From Anaeramoeba flamelloides (lineage: Eukaryota; Metamonada; Anaeramoebidae): a stretch of 64,000 nucleotides of DNA. The DNA is taken from positions 3,193,001 through 3,257,000 of the forward strand of contig JANTQA010000012.1 in the NCBI GenBank assembly GCA_027625915.1, read 5' to 3'. This document shows positions 1 to 12,400 of this stretch, piece after piece. The position numbers were made by a program, and so were the translations under genes. The first letter of the stretch is position 1. Each line of letters starts with the position of its first letter. The notes beneath the pieces were generated by a model. The model did not search any database. It was not told where the DNA came from and saw only the letters and a list, made by a program, of their open reading frames with translations.

Positions 1-348
1 AATAAAAAATTTTCATATGTTTTTTCAATGAACAATTAATTTTTAAACATGGGTTAATAAAACTGATAAGATTTAAGATCAAAGTACCAATAGAATAAAT
101 TTATCATTTCAAACAATTACAAAGCTCAAATCTCAAAGAGAGATTTATTAATATTAATGATATTCTTCTTTTAACTGTTCATAAAATTTTTAAGGAGAAG
201 TGTTTTCAAAAAAAAATGGAATTATAAAAGTTTCTGTGATTTTTACTAATTAGCAAATAAATGAGATATCACCTTAAACTATCAAACAACAGCACCTAAA
301 ATCCCCAACGTCAGGATCATATTACCCACTAACCCTTATAGAATTATT

Positions 349-872
349 CCCCATTCCAAAAATTTGGACACACCCAAAATCAAAAATAGGCAAAAAAAAA
401 ACCCAATTTATTATATTTTTCCAAACCTAATATAAAACAACATATAAGTAACCCAGTATTAATGTTTTAATAAGTATTCATTTTAATCCAAATAAAAGAA
501 AAAAATATAAAACTCAAAAAAAAAACAGGTGTGTCCAAAATAATGAGACAAGTAAAACAAAAAAAGTATTGGTTAATTTGTTGAAATTTCACCAACAATT
601 GTTGATCGATCAAATGTTAAGATAACATCTACCAATTGTATGTTATTTTCCAATTTAACAAACTCATGACTAACCTTCTATCAACCATCGAAAAAAATTA
701 CCAGATCAAACGAAACAGATTAGGTTACTGGAAAAAAGGAAATGAAAACAAAAAAAAAAAAGACAAAAAATGAAATAGTTTGTAAAATCAAAATTCTTTC
801 CAAATTGAATTTAAAGTGCAGTAATGATGATCTTTCCACTGTCTAAACTGTGTCCAATTTTTTGGAATCTAG
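349..872 (+). mobile_element. ~520-bp inverted-repeat element, family R1 (full copy)
   Basis: The ends are inverted copies of ATTCCAAAAATTTGGACACA: near 353 on the left, and as GTGTCCAATTTTTTGGAAT near 850-868 on the right. The interior matches, in reverse orientation, the element at 20104-20625, including the shared GATCGATCAA block and the AAAATAGGCAAA block. No transposase is visible, so this is a non-autonomous DNA transposon. I could not fix the target duplication. Confidence 0.65.
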
Positions 873-904
873 TTTAGGAAATAAGTATATAGTCATTTTA
901 AAAA

Positions 905-1175
905 AGTGAAAACTTTTTTTTTTTTATGATTTTATCAGAATTAAAACTTTTTTAAAGTTTTCTGTTTTTCGAAAGTGAAAAATTTTTTTTAAAAAAAATA
1001 TTTTCCTTCACATTCCAACCTCTACACCTTTTTTAAAGGTTGGTCTCTCTCTTTATTAAAATAGAAAATTTCCAAAAATGTTTAAAGTTCGATTTCTTCG
1101 CTTTATAAAGAGAAAACTTTCAAAAAGTTTTAATACCGAAAAAGTTTTAACTTTTTTTAAAATATAAAACTTGAT
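905..1175. repeat. Foldback repeat, family R8
   Basis: Blocks of AATTAAAACTTTTTTAAAG face their complement across a short centre. The same arms and centre occur, better preserved, at 40762-40918 and in part at 22020-22150. This copy is diverged. Confidence 0.45.
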
Positions 1176-3381
1176 CCAAGTTTTAAAAAATCAAAATCAT
1201 TTTGAAAACGACTGTACTTTGGAAAAATTGTTTTAATTTTACTTTTTGATTAATTTTAAATTGAATTGAAATCTTAAACCAAAGCATAATTTTCTGACAT
1301 TATTTTATTTTTTTTCAACTTTTGTATTGATTGCATCAAAAAATAAAGTTGAAAAAATGTTCAACAAAACAAAAGTAAAAATAAACAATTATCATTTCCA
1401 ACAAGATTTTTTTTATTATTTTTTTTCAAAAAACCAATAAATATACAGATTTGTTATTATGATCTTTAAATCTTCATAGACAAAATCTTATTTAGATCTA
1501 AATTGTGATTTTCCTTCTATTATTATATATTCTTTTTTGGTGAAAGTTTTTTTCACCATTGAATATAAAAATAATTTTACCTTTATTAATAGAATCGAGA
1601 TCGTAAAGAGGTGAGATGAATTAATAACATTTATTGAAGTTTAAATTATATCTCGAAGTTGATAAGAGATACATGTTTTCGCATTTTAAAAATTTGAACC
1701 TTTTCTTTTTTTTTTTATTACAACAATTCTCAGAAAGAAAAAAAAAAAGTCACTGGTTATTAATAACACAATTTTTTTATGGGTATGTACCTTCCTATGA
1801 AAATTATAGATTAATATTTCAAACAAATTAAAAGAAATAAATCCCAATGAATTAATTTTAAACGAGGACAGTTTGAAATTATTTTCATTCATGAATGTCG
1901 TGAAATCTAGGATTTTATGCTTAAATTTCTCACAGAGAATACAAGAAAAATGAGTACCTAGAGTGGAATGTTAACTTTTTCGCTAATAAAAACAATAACA
2001 CAAATTTTTTTCCTTTCAAAAAATAAATGGTACTTACAAATTGTGTTGTTTATTTAAGGAATGATGATTTTTCTGAAATCATTAGTAAAAGAAGAAGGTA
2101 TTTTTTTTTTAAATATGAATGTTTTTGAATTGAAAGTTTATTTTGAAGTTTTCATTTATCATTTTATTTTTTTATTTTTGTTAAAAATATTTTTTTATAT
2201 ATTAACTTGCTTTCTTCACTTTTGGGTATTTTTGATTCTAGATTAAAGTTTTGAAACAACTTTATTCGATTTGATTGGTTTATTTTTAAGGGAAGAATAA
2301 AATTTTGAATCATTTACTATTCGATTTGAAAAAAATATTAATAGAACCTGGATAATTGGATTTTTCAACAAAAATTATCCAAGCTTTTAAAAACATAGTA
2401 TCACTCAATGTTTTCCTCAACATACCGCATAAAATTCTTCTAAACTTCATAATTATACAAATAAAACCAAACGAAAAACTCAGAAACAACAATTTTCAAC
2501 AAAAAAAAAAAAAGAATGGACTTAAATATAAACATTCTACTATGAATTTGTTGTTGTTTTCTGGGAAACCTGATAAATCCCAATCTTTTATTTCCAAATT
2601 TCAAATATCTTGTAGTAATTAAAAAAAAAAAATAATTGATGTAGTAATTTAACACTTAAAAAACAGAAAAATTACAAAATGACTTTACATTATTAACATT
2701 ACAATTAACGGCTACATTCGCAATTCAAATTTAAAACATTGTGTGTTTTTATCAGGGTTTGGTGGTTGTTAAATCTCTCAAATTTTTATTCAGAGAGATC
2801 TAAGAAGGAAAAAATGTCAAAATTTTTCTAAATTTGTTTGTATTGTTTCGTTCTGGTCTTCTGTGATTTCTGTGATTTGTGAAAAAGAAGGTTCGGAAAA
2901 AATCGACTTTTTGAGAAAATTTCACTTTCATAACAATTTTTAGAACCCCTGCACATTGTAGGCCATTTTCTATTCTTTTTTTTTGAATTGCGAGTTGAGT
3001 TGATAGGGTTCTAAAAATTGATTTTCAAATATCAATAAGGAGATAAGTGAAAATTTTGGATGAATATACCTTTATTATTTTAAAACAAAGAGATTTTTTG
3101 AATAATGGCAGAGTAATTGGTTTAGTATTGTATTCAAATCCATCAAAAATCCCCACTTCCAAAAATAGAAAAATCATTTTTTCTCAACTGATACAATATT
3201 TTTTTTAAAAAATATTAAAAACTGTCTAATTTTTGCGAATTTAATTCCCAAAAGATCCTTGAATGAAAAATTCTTCAAAACCTTTACCACACAACCTCAA
3301 CCCAATTTCTCTTGATACAACAAATTGTGTTTTGAGAGAAACGATCCAAACAAAAAAATTTTTTTCAAAAAATCATTAAAA

Positions 3382-6220
3382 ATGTCAAGTACGCTTGGCA
3401 TGGATTATATTGTTCCACAAATAATCCGAGGAGACAGTCCCCTCTTAGTCATGGTTGGGGGATTTAATTCAAAGAAAAGCAAAAAGAACCAAAAAAAAAT
3501 AAGACAAAATCGCCCCCTTTGTACTATTTGTTGCAAAATAAAAGGAACAAACTTTTAATTCAGCTTTCCAAAAAAAGATTTAAATCATTTAACATTTCAA
3601 ATTTTTAATTCTGTAAACAATCTTAAATTATTAATTCCCCTCTTTTAGAATTGGAGGTTTTGATGATTTATTTTAATTATTGAGATATGTGATTTTTATG
3701 TTGGCTGAATGAAAATTTTGATCTTTTTATTTTGCAATTAACAGTTATAATTAATACAGTCGTTCCAGCCCTACCATGAAAATTTATAAGACACTGTAAT
3801 TGGTTTTCTATTCTAAAAAGTTATCCATGTACAACAAACCGTAAAAGGGTTATTAAAGCTCATCATAAACCATAAAATTTATAATACAAGATTAAAAATA
3901 AGTGATCCATTTTTTGGTTCTAGGGAATTGACAAACAAATCCATAAAAAAACTTACATTAATTAATGTAAGTTTCAAAATTGTTAAAATCTCAGCTTTTT
4001 ACACAATTTAAAAACAATGATCGAAAAATACTTTCAAGTTTCCATGGTTTTTGTGATTTCTGTGATTTCTGTGATTTCTGTGATTTCTGTGGTTTCTGTG
4101 ATTTCTGTGATTTCTCTGATTTCTCATGATTTCTGTAATTTCAATTCTTGAGAAAATTTAATTTTTGTTTGGTTTTTTACAAAAAAAATAACCCGAATGA
4201 AGTATATGAAGTTGAAATTTTTATCTTATGATTGGAATTGAATTTTTAATTTCAAAAAAAACAATTTTATAATAGATAACCAATTTCCATGTCTTATAAA
4301 TTTTCACAATAGTGGCGGAACGGCTGTATGATTTGTGGAGACAATGTAATAATTCAAAGTAAGTCAATGATCAAAAATCATTGACAATACAATCATTTAG
4401 ATTAAAAGTTGTTTATTGAGAGTGTTTTTGATGTTAAAAAATCGTGATTATTTTTTTTTTTCATTTTCATATTCCTTAACAAGGTGATCGAGTTCATGTA
4501 TCTCAAAATTTCTTGGTGAATTTTTCATTTAAAAAATGACAGAAAATGATTTTTTGATCCAAATTGGAGAATAATTTAAAGATCATTCCTTGACATTTTA
4601 AATGAGATTGGAACAAATAGTGTTGAGACAAATTGGTAAATTGCAAACGTAGTCCTTAAAAACAGAATTATGTAAAATGGAAAAAAGAAAAAACATAAGC
4701 TCAATTTTTATTTATTATTATTTATTTATTATTTTTTTTTTGTGTATTAAAGAATAAGAATTTCGGGAATCAATCCTCTATTTATATAAATCTTGACGTT
4801 CAAGTAGATGGGTTGTCTAGAAAAAGAAATATAATTTTATTTCCGAATAAAATAATTTTTATTTTATTTTAAAAGATTAGCATAATATATGATCTTTTTG
4901 TATATTAGTTTGTAAAAAGATTAAATATTAGTTATTTCAAAATATCTGGTTCCTTTCTAAAATAATTTCGATAATTTTTTAATTGTAACGAGAATGAGAA
5001 AAATCATAATATTATTAGATAATCAATTATTGATTTTTTTCTTTTTCATTAAAATTTTAAACACTGGTAATAAAATGATTAATCAAAGAAGTTGCATAAG
5101 AAGAAGTAATTAATTATTCATGAAAGTAAGGAATTAAAACCGTGTAAAATAATTGTGGAATATGTTTCCTAGGCTTGAAATAATGAAAATAAGATCAAAA
5201 ATAAACTTCATTTTACTCAAAGTTCCCAATAAAACGAGGAAAAATTCACCTTTTTTTGTTTTTAAGAATCAACCAACATACGATTGTTTAGAAATAAGAG
5301 AAATTATAAAATTCAGATTAGAGTTGAGATTATCATAAAAGAAATACCTTAACAAACCTATAAATTTCAAAAAAAAAAATGTTAAAAAAATTTTTTGGGA
5401 CCCTTTTATTTGAACTTCTCATGTATAATTCACTCAATTTCTTTAGAAAATTAAAATTGTTGACAATAAGATTTTTTAAATATATGACTAAATTTTATAA
5501 GAAATTATCTATCCTCGATTTTCCTAATGTTAATTTGGAGTTTCCAAACATTTTTTTTTTTCAAATTTACATTTTGATAAATAAAGAAAAAGAAAAAAGA
5601 CAAATTATCTAAACAAACAAAAGAAAATGAAAAGCAAAAAAAAAGAAATTATCAGAAAAAAAGATCTAATGATTTTGATCTAAATATTGAAAATATATTT
5701 TTGAGAAGAACATTGTACAAAAACTCATGGGATTTGTTCTATTTACCCAATAAAACTAGCACCCTTTGACTGGAAAAGAGTTTAGATTCATTTTCTTATG
5801 AAATTACCAAATATTGGAAATCCAAAAATAAAATAAATTTATTATATTTTTGAATTTATTCGAAATAATTAATAAAATTTCTTAATATATCCTTCAATTT
5901 ATACATAATTTTAATTATTTTATTTATATAAAATTCTTATTATTGCATTTCTTTAAAATCGTAATTTTTTTTTTTATTTCTAATAGCTTGCTGGAGTTGT
6001 TACATTTTTATTTTGGAAAACAAGTATATATGTAATGATAAAAGCTTTCCACAACGATCAGGAATATGTTGACAAATTAAGAAAAGCTATTACAAAATTT
6101 TCTAATGACGAAGCAGATAAAAAAATTGCAAAAAGTAAAAAAGAAAAAGAAAAAAAAGAAAAGGAAAAGCAAAATCAAGATGTTGAGATTAAAGAAAATT
6201 CTTCAACAACTTCTGATTAA
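3382..6220 (+). CDS. Tentative small single-pass membrane protein, two exons
   Basis: I do not recognise this protein. The proposed exons are 3382-3453 (24 codons from an ATG after an A-rich leader) and 5987-6220 (77 codons plus TAA), joined by a GT-AG intron in phase 0. The second exon follows a pyrimidine-rich acceptor ending TAATAG. Its start, LAGVVTFLFWKTSIYVMI, together with PLLVM from exon 1 forms one hydrophobic span at about residues 19-42. A charged helix and a long Lys/Glu tail follow (KKEKEKKEKEKQ). Exon 1 is richer in G+C than its surroundings, as in the other genes here. The donor (GTTGGG) is weak but resembles GTTTGA and GTTTGT used nearby. The 2.5 kb intron holds two complete MITEs. 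The terminal exon is the safer half; the link to exon 1 is inference. Confidence 0.4.
3522..3747. mobile_element. ~225-bp TA-flanked MITE, family R6
   Basis: The left end TACTATTTGTTGCAAAATAA is answered on the right by TTATTTTGCAATTAACAG, and both ends carry the subterminal block TTCAGCTTTCC or its complement. The 38748-38971 copy has the same ends, and a right end recurs at about 12085-12123. TA at the borders and lack of coding capacity fit a Tc1/mariner-type MITE. It supplies the tail of the open frame that begins at 3382. Confidence 0.65.
3755..4328. mobile_element. 574-bp Tc1/mariner-like element, family R5
   Basis: TA-CAGTCGTTCCAGCC on the left mirrors GGCGGAACGGCTG-TA on the right. 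The terminal inverted repeats run about 50 bp and include ATGAAAATTTATAAGACA. TA borders and a CAGT start are typical of Tc1/mariner. There is no transposase. The interior holds the 9-bp minisatellite at 4048-4140 and a hairpin around 3945-3970. Confidence 0.75.
4048..4140 (+). repeat. 9-bp minisatellite (TTTCTGTGA)n
   Basis: About nine consecutive units of TTTCTGTGA with single-base variants (GGTTTCTGTGA, TTTCTCTGA). It lies inside the Tc1-like element at 3755-4328. Isolated units of the same motif occur near 230 and 2865-2880. Confidence 0.9.
4329..5986. other. Remainder of the proposed intron
   Basis: AT-rich with no supported exon. A single end of the R9 family (ACCCTTTGACTGGAAAAG) lies at about 5760-5778. 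The stretch closes with a pyrimidine-rich tract and the TAATAG acceptor of the exon at 5987. Confidence 0.45.
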
Positions 6221-6832
6221 TTAAATAATTTTTTAAAAAATTAATATCCTTTCATCTATTTTTTCTTTGTTTTTTTATATTATCTTTTTTTCAAATAAAT
6301 TTTTAATTAAATGAATCAAAATGAACTATTAATTTTTTTTTTTTTTTTTTTTTTCGTTGGGAATTTTAATTTTTTTGACGAAATTTTGTAGGATTTTCTT
6401 TAATCTATAAAGATCATTCTTGTGAAATAATAAGTAACCAAAATCAGATTTGGGAGAATATTCGATAGCTTTAATAATTTTTATTAAAATTGTAAAAATA
6501 ATTTACTGAGGTGACAAAAAAGATTATTTTCAAAAAAACTCCAAAAAGGATGCCAACAATATATAAATTAGAAATAGGGTTTTTAGAATACATTCAAAAA
6601 AAAAGAATTTTGAAGATATTGAAAGATTTTATTGTTATTTTTTTGACAATAAATTTGAAAAAGATCATTTTTTTTTCAATTTTAAAAAAAAAAAAACTTT
6701 TTATTTTATATATTTTTGTAAATATGATGAAGTGTTTGAAACAAAATCAATTAATATTTTTCAATTATTTATATTAATTCAAGATCTAAACTCAAACTTC
6801 CAATTTAAAACTCAATCAATTAAACTATTTTT

Positions 6833-7514
6833 TAGTCAGAGGGGCCCAGTTGTAATGGGTATGGATTATATATGTTTAAAGTGTTTGCATAGATATTAAG
6901 AGAAAATTTATTTTGAAAATTTTAAAAATTGAAATCATTTTTTCACATTTTTGTTTTTTTTGTATTAAATTTTTAATAAAAACCTAATCCAGTTACAAAA
7001 ATTTTTTTTATTGCAAGATCAATTATCACTTGCCAAAAATGTGTTATTCTAAGGTTATTGAAACTATGTAAATGATTGTTAGGTAAACCATATTGATTTC
7101 TATTGGAATTCTTTTCGATCTTTGATCCTACCGATATTTGTGTAATAAATGTGAAAAAATTTCAGTTCATTTTCATTTCCTTTTCCAAATAGAGACCAAA
7201 AATAACAGCAAACTTCGTTTGGGGACTCGATTTGTCAAACAAAAGTATGGAAAATGAAGTGAAAATTGTTTCCTATTTATTATTCAAATACCAGTAGAAG
7301 ATCAAAACGAACATTATTGTTTTTCTCAATGGGGGCGCAGAATTATTTGAGTTTTTCAATTTTTAAGAAAATTTATTGGTTAATTTGTTTTCTTTCAGAG
7401 ATACATCAACAATTCTTTCATTTGTATGATCCTGGTTATTTCTTATTTATTCTTCAAAGGTCAATTAGATAAAATAATTGATATTTAAAAAAAATGTTGT
7501 GCTCATTTGACTGA
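6833..7514. mobile_element. ~680-bp inverted-repeat element, family R9
   Basis: It begins TAGTCAGAGGGGCCCAGTTG and ends with CATTTGACTGAAA, inverted copies of a CAGTCAAAGG terminus. Interior blocks (ATTGCAAGATCAATTATCAC; GTGTTATTCTAAGGTTATTG) recur in the same order at 47948-48597. The conserved short frame in both copies (YFLFILQRS) is too short to call a protein. Confidence 0.55.
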
Positions 7515-8921
7515 AACAGAGTTTATGTTTCTACAAATTTGGATCTTTTCATTGAAAAGCTGTAAAATAAGGCATAAGTTAAATTTTTCTAATATAATAC
7601 CAAAGTAGATACCACAGAGCCATGAATTTTCACTTGTATAATTTTCCAAGAAGATCAGAAAAAAAAATTGTACTTTATTGTGTGTCTCGTTACTTTTAAA
7701 CATTAACATACTTTGTAATCGGTATAATAAATAATTTTTTTTTACCTTAACCAATGGAATTATCTTAAAAAAGAAAAAAAATCTTGACATTAATTATACT
7801 ATCAAGAAATTCCTGTTATTGTCTAAAAATGATTGAAATGAAAATCAATTGATTACAATTTGTTTTTACAGGTAAAATAAAATAGCGCAATAGAATTTTA
7901 AGTTGAATTGCTTAAAATAGTGTTTCGAATGTTAAATTGCCTATCATTTATCCTTATCTCAACATTCTATTGTGGCATTTAATTCTTTCGTTTGTAATTT
8001 TTTTAGAATTTTAGATTTTGTCTTTTTCATTACAAAAAAAAAACATATAAGAAAGATTTTTTTTATCTGTGACATTTGTAATAAATGGATTTTGTTTAAA
8101 AAGAACAACAAATTTACAATTGGGAGAATCATAAAAGGAAATACAAATGGGTTTTAATAGCTAAAGGGATTCCCAAAAAATTAAAATTATCCGAAAACAT
8201 ATCTGGTTAGGGTTTTAAATACGTCGGATTTTGTACTATTGGAGAAGTGAATATGATTATATTTTTTCAAAGTTTAAACCACAAAAAAGAATAAAGTTTT
8301 ATTCTAAGAATCTAAAATTATCTTCTCAAAAAAAAAAAAACTATTTAAATAAAAAAAATAAGAATCAAACCAATTTTATTAATTATTAATTCTTTTTTTT
8401 TTATTGTTTAATATTACTAAAAAAAAAATATCAAATATTTTAAAAAAAATTTTTAGAGAATCTAGGATCACACACCCCTGAAATAAAATACTCTTTTCTC
8501 ATTTCTCTCAAATTTTTATCGTTTCTTATGATGTAACTACTCCCTTAAAAATATAAAAGTATTCTTGAAAAATAAAACAAAGTTTTTAAACAAATTTATC
8601 AGTCATGAATCTAAAACATTGAAATATTCGTGGAAATAGTTTGAAAAAACTTCAGTAATCGAATTAAAAAAACAAAGTTGTGAAAAAGAAACTGATAAAT
8701 TCTAAGATGTGTTTGTCAAAAATATTACTTTTAACTCTCTATTTCGAAATTTAGCCGAGGTTTTGGGTATAGTATTTTTTTGGTTTCCCTGTTTAGAAAC
8801 TTTGTTGAATTATTTGATCTTCAAGACACCCATTTTCAGAATTGTGCTGAAAGAATAGTTCTTGTGTTTGATAAAAGGAACCTTGTATTAAAAAATGATT
8901 GATATTTTTAGAATTTCTCAG

Positions 8922-9374
8922 TACACGATAAGAATAGCACAATCCATACAAATACTTTCAAGACTTTTTCGAACTTTCAGACTGACAGTCTGCAAGATTT
9001 CAGTCTCTGATATTCTTTCATATTTTTTCAAATTTCAAATACTTGATACAAACTTTTCTAAGCCGAAAAAAGGGTAAAAAATAAATAATTAACAAAAGAT
9101 AACATTTTGTATTTAATTGAAATTTTTGAAAGTTATCTAAAAGAAAAATATTTTTAAACTTTCAATAACCTAGAAACTCTTTTTATGAAAACCAAAAATT
9201 GGAAAGTTGATTAAATTACATGTTTTTAAAAGTTTGACTTGTAAAAACTTTTAAATTGAAAGTTGTTGCATTGTGATCTTATAATTCCTTTCAAAATTTT
9301 GAACAATTTTAAAAAAACAAAGTGTTGTTAAGGAAAAAAAGTAACTACAATTTTTGTGCTATTCTTGTCGTGTA
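8922..9374. mobile_element. ~450-bp TA-flanked element, family R4
   Basis: TA-CACGATAAGAATAGCACAA on the left mirrors TTGTGCTATTCTTGTCGTG-TA on the right, a 19-bp near-perfect inverted repeat flanked by TA. A second copy at 37115-38660 matches throughout but is split by another element, which makes this copy the empty-site reference for that insertion. Confidence 0.7.
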
Positions 9375-9456
9375 GAAAAAATATTTTAATCATTTTCTAA
9401 TTTTAACTTTCTTTCTGATTATTCAATAAAAGTGTCATTTTAAAAGGTTGAATAAA

Positions 9457-12400
9457 ATGAGCACTAAAGAAAATTTTAACAACAAAGAAGTCGGTTCTCA
9501 GACCAACAATAATGAAAAAGGAAATAAAAATGAGATCGAAATTGAAATAGAAAAAGAAGAAAAAGAAAAAGAAAAAGAAAAAAAAGATCAAGAATCAAAA
9601 CAGAATAATAAATGCATTGATGAAAATGAAAGCCAAATTGAAGAGGAAAACTTAACACCCATAACTACATTTGTAGAAAAAGAATACAGCGACGCGTTTT
9701 GTTCTACACTTTTGTTTCTTCTTCATTCGATCCCCGTCGAGACCGCCTTTAAAAAAAATATATTTTTATGGGAAATCAATAGAACAAACAAGCTGGGTGT
9801 TTCTGGGGTTTTGGTGGAATCTTTTCTTGAATTGTATTGCTCATATTGGCACTCAAACATAAAAAAAATATCTCTTTCTCGATTTTTTGATAAACCTAAA
9901 CTTGATCCTCTACACAAGAAAACCCCCAAAGCCTTTGACCTGGCATTTGTTGAGTATTTTTTGAATGTGCTGCACCAAGATTTAAATAGGATCACCGAAG
10001 TGCCATCAACAATTAAGTACCGCAAACAAGGCAACAGATCTTTTTATAGCATAGGGAATGAATATTGGAAAAAACACCAGTGCTTTGACGACTCTCTAAT
10101 TGAAGGTAATTATTGATTTTTCTCTTGTTAGCTCCTCTTGTAATTCTTCTCCAATAAACATTTCCGAAATACCACAAATTTAAACGTTAATTTTTGTTTT
10201 TTTTTTAGCGATCATAAACGGATCAAAGTCCTTAGGGATCAAGGACTATATGAATTTTATGCTTTATGAGAACTGAAATACAATTTAATACTAGAAAAAA
10301 TGGTTTAATAGAATGTATATTCAAAGGAAAGTCAAAAATATTGCAATCTTAGGTTTTCTCAGGATTTTGAAGATAATAAATTAAAAAAACTTTTATTCAC
10401 TACAAAAAATCTCATTACTTTTATCAAGCTTTCAGCCTTTTCATACTTTCAAACACTTTCAGACAATCTAAAAACCTCTCAAAAACTTTCAGACAATTTA
10501 AAAATCTTTCAAACACTTTCCAACATCTTTAAGGTTTACAATCCCTGAAATATGAAAAAAGATTATCTTGCTTAAGGTGTCGTTTACCACTTGTTAATTT
10601 GTTGCTTAGCTGATCGATCTTGTACTTGGTATGGGTTTTAATAGTGTTTCAAAATGGCAATTTTTTACAATTTTCATTTTTTTTCCCAAATCCAGATTGA
10701 AGAGTTTAAGATATATATAGATTGGTAGGTGTTCAAGAATAAATTTTGAATTTTGGGTTGCTTAAAAAAAATATTCATTTACTTTTTAGTCAAATTAACT
10801 ATTTGAAAAAAAAAATTTTTTAAAAGCTCCAAATAAAACCAAACCTAATTAAAAATTTCAATCAACAACCCACAAACCACATTTTTTTATAACTTAAGTC
10901 CCAGCCAATTAATCTTACACACTTTAATTCGGATTTCGGAAATAAAAAAAATAAATTGTCAAAAATTACTTTTTTGAACCACTATTAAAACTCATACCAA
11001 ATACAAGATCGATCAGCTAAAAACCAAATTAACAAGCAACTACACCCAACACAGGATAATCTTTTTTCAAATTTCAGGGATTGTAAACCTTAAAGGGGAA
11101 ATGCGTTGCAAAAGTGATAAGCTTTGTAAAAGTCACGAGATTTTTTGTAGTGTTCATCCTCGTAACTTTTCGAGATTTTTGAACAAATCAAGGTGAATTT
11201 AAAATACTAATTTTTTATCTTACAATCTTAACACGTACCTTACCTTCAAGTATATTTCTACCATTGCACTAAATTCTATCATATTTTCAAATAAAGTGGA
11301 AATTAAGGTGAATAGAGGTATTTCGTTTTTCAAAATTTGGAGAGAAATTTTTTGGTTTTGTGTTTTGGAAAATTTTAAATTTTGATATGGTTTGGATCAA
11401 AAATTTGAAAACTTATTTTCCAAAAATTTTTGGTTTTGATGGTTCAAATAGTAAAAAAAAATGCATTAATTTTTTGTTATTTTTATCAAAATTTTCGAAT
11501 CTGGTTATTTCCACTTTGATCTTATTGTTAAATTTTTTTAAATTTCACAAAATCTGAATGTTTTTTTTCAAGCTAACTATAAAAAACTTTTTCCATTTTT
11601 TTTTCTTTTCCAAATATTTTAATAAACAGATTATAAAATATATATAATATAAACTTGTTCAATCATTTTTGACATTTTTTCGAATTTTTTATTCCCGATT
11701 TATGAATAGAACTCTTTACAAAGAGAGTATTATGCTAAAATAAAAAAAAAAAAACATATTCATTTTTATTGAAATAACTTTTTTTAAAAAACTTTAATAC
11801 TATTTCTTTAATTTTTGTTTTAAAAAATAATAATATTTGTTGAAAAATAAATTGAACATTATTTTCATTCAGATTTCCAAAAAAATATTTAATAAATCCT
11901 GAAAAATTCCAAAATTTTAATTCTACCAAACCAGTTTAAATTATTAATTTACCTTTTCAGAATTTGGGATTTTGTAGATTTATTTTTAATTCAAAAAATC
12001 AGTTATATTCTTATTTCGCTTTTCGAATTGGAGAATTAAATGATTTATTTTAATTCTTCAATTCTTTCTTTTTAGAAAGTTTAATGAAATTTTTGTTCTT
12101 TTATTTTGCAATTAACAGTACCAAAAAAATATTTTATTTATTTATCACTGATAAAGGAATAAACTCTTCATTCTTAACCCCCAACATTTATGATATTTAT
12201 CCTGTTAAATAATTTTTTATTATATTCATTTTCCTTCTTTTTTCTCTGTTATATTATATATCTTTGACCTTTCTTGATCAATAAAAATTCACTTTTAAAT
12301 TAATTTTGTTAATATAAAAAAAAAAAAAAAAAAAAAACAGAAATGTTTGCAGTTCAACTCAAAAAAGAAAACCAATGCATGTGTTGTTTTCGGAATGGTT

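Larger units (their letters stand above)
1..3381. other. Gene-free repeat-rich region
   Basis: No exon could be supported on either strand. The stretch holds an inverted-repeat element (349-872), a degenerate AAAGTTTTAA-type foldback (about 905-1175) and a short palindrome around 2950-3015 built on TTTTTAGAACCC and its complement. The rest is AT-rich sequence with poly(A)/poly(T) runs. Open frames here are short, start at non-ATG codons and translate to Phe/Lys/Asn runs. Confidence 0.6.
6221..9456. other. Intergenic region with two TIR elements
   Basis: Between the small-protein exon and the USP-like gene. It holds an R9 element (6833-7514), a TA-flanked R4 element (8922-9374), a poly(T) run near 6331-6352, and a lone ACTACTCCCTTAA near 8538-8550 that resembles the right end of the TTAA family. 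I see no gene in the remainder. Confidence 0.6.

Noticed and set aside
4048-4140. Regular short repeats that might suggest a CRISPR array
   Set aside because: Units are contiguous 9-mers with no spacers, in a eukaryotic context.
10208-10275. Alternative acceptor after the USP-like exon 1 (TTTTTTTAG at 10209)
   Set aside because: The frame reads about 20 residues to a stop without USP similarity, whereas joining 10105 to 12341 restores the family alignment.
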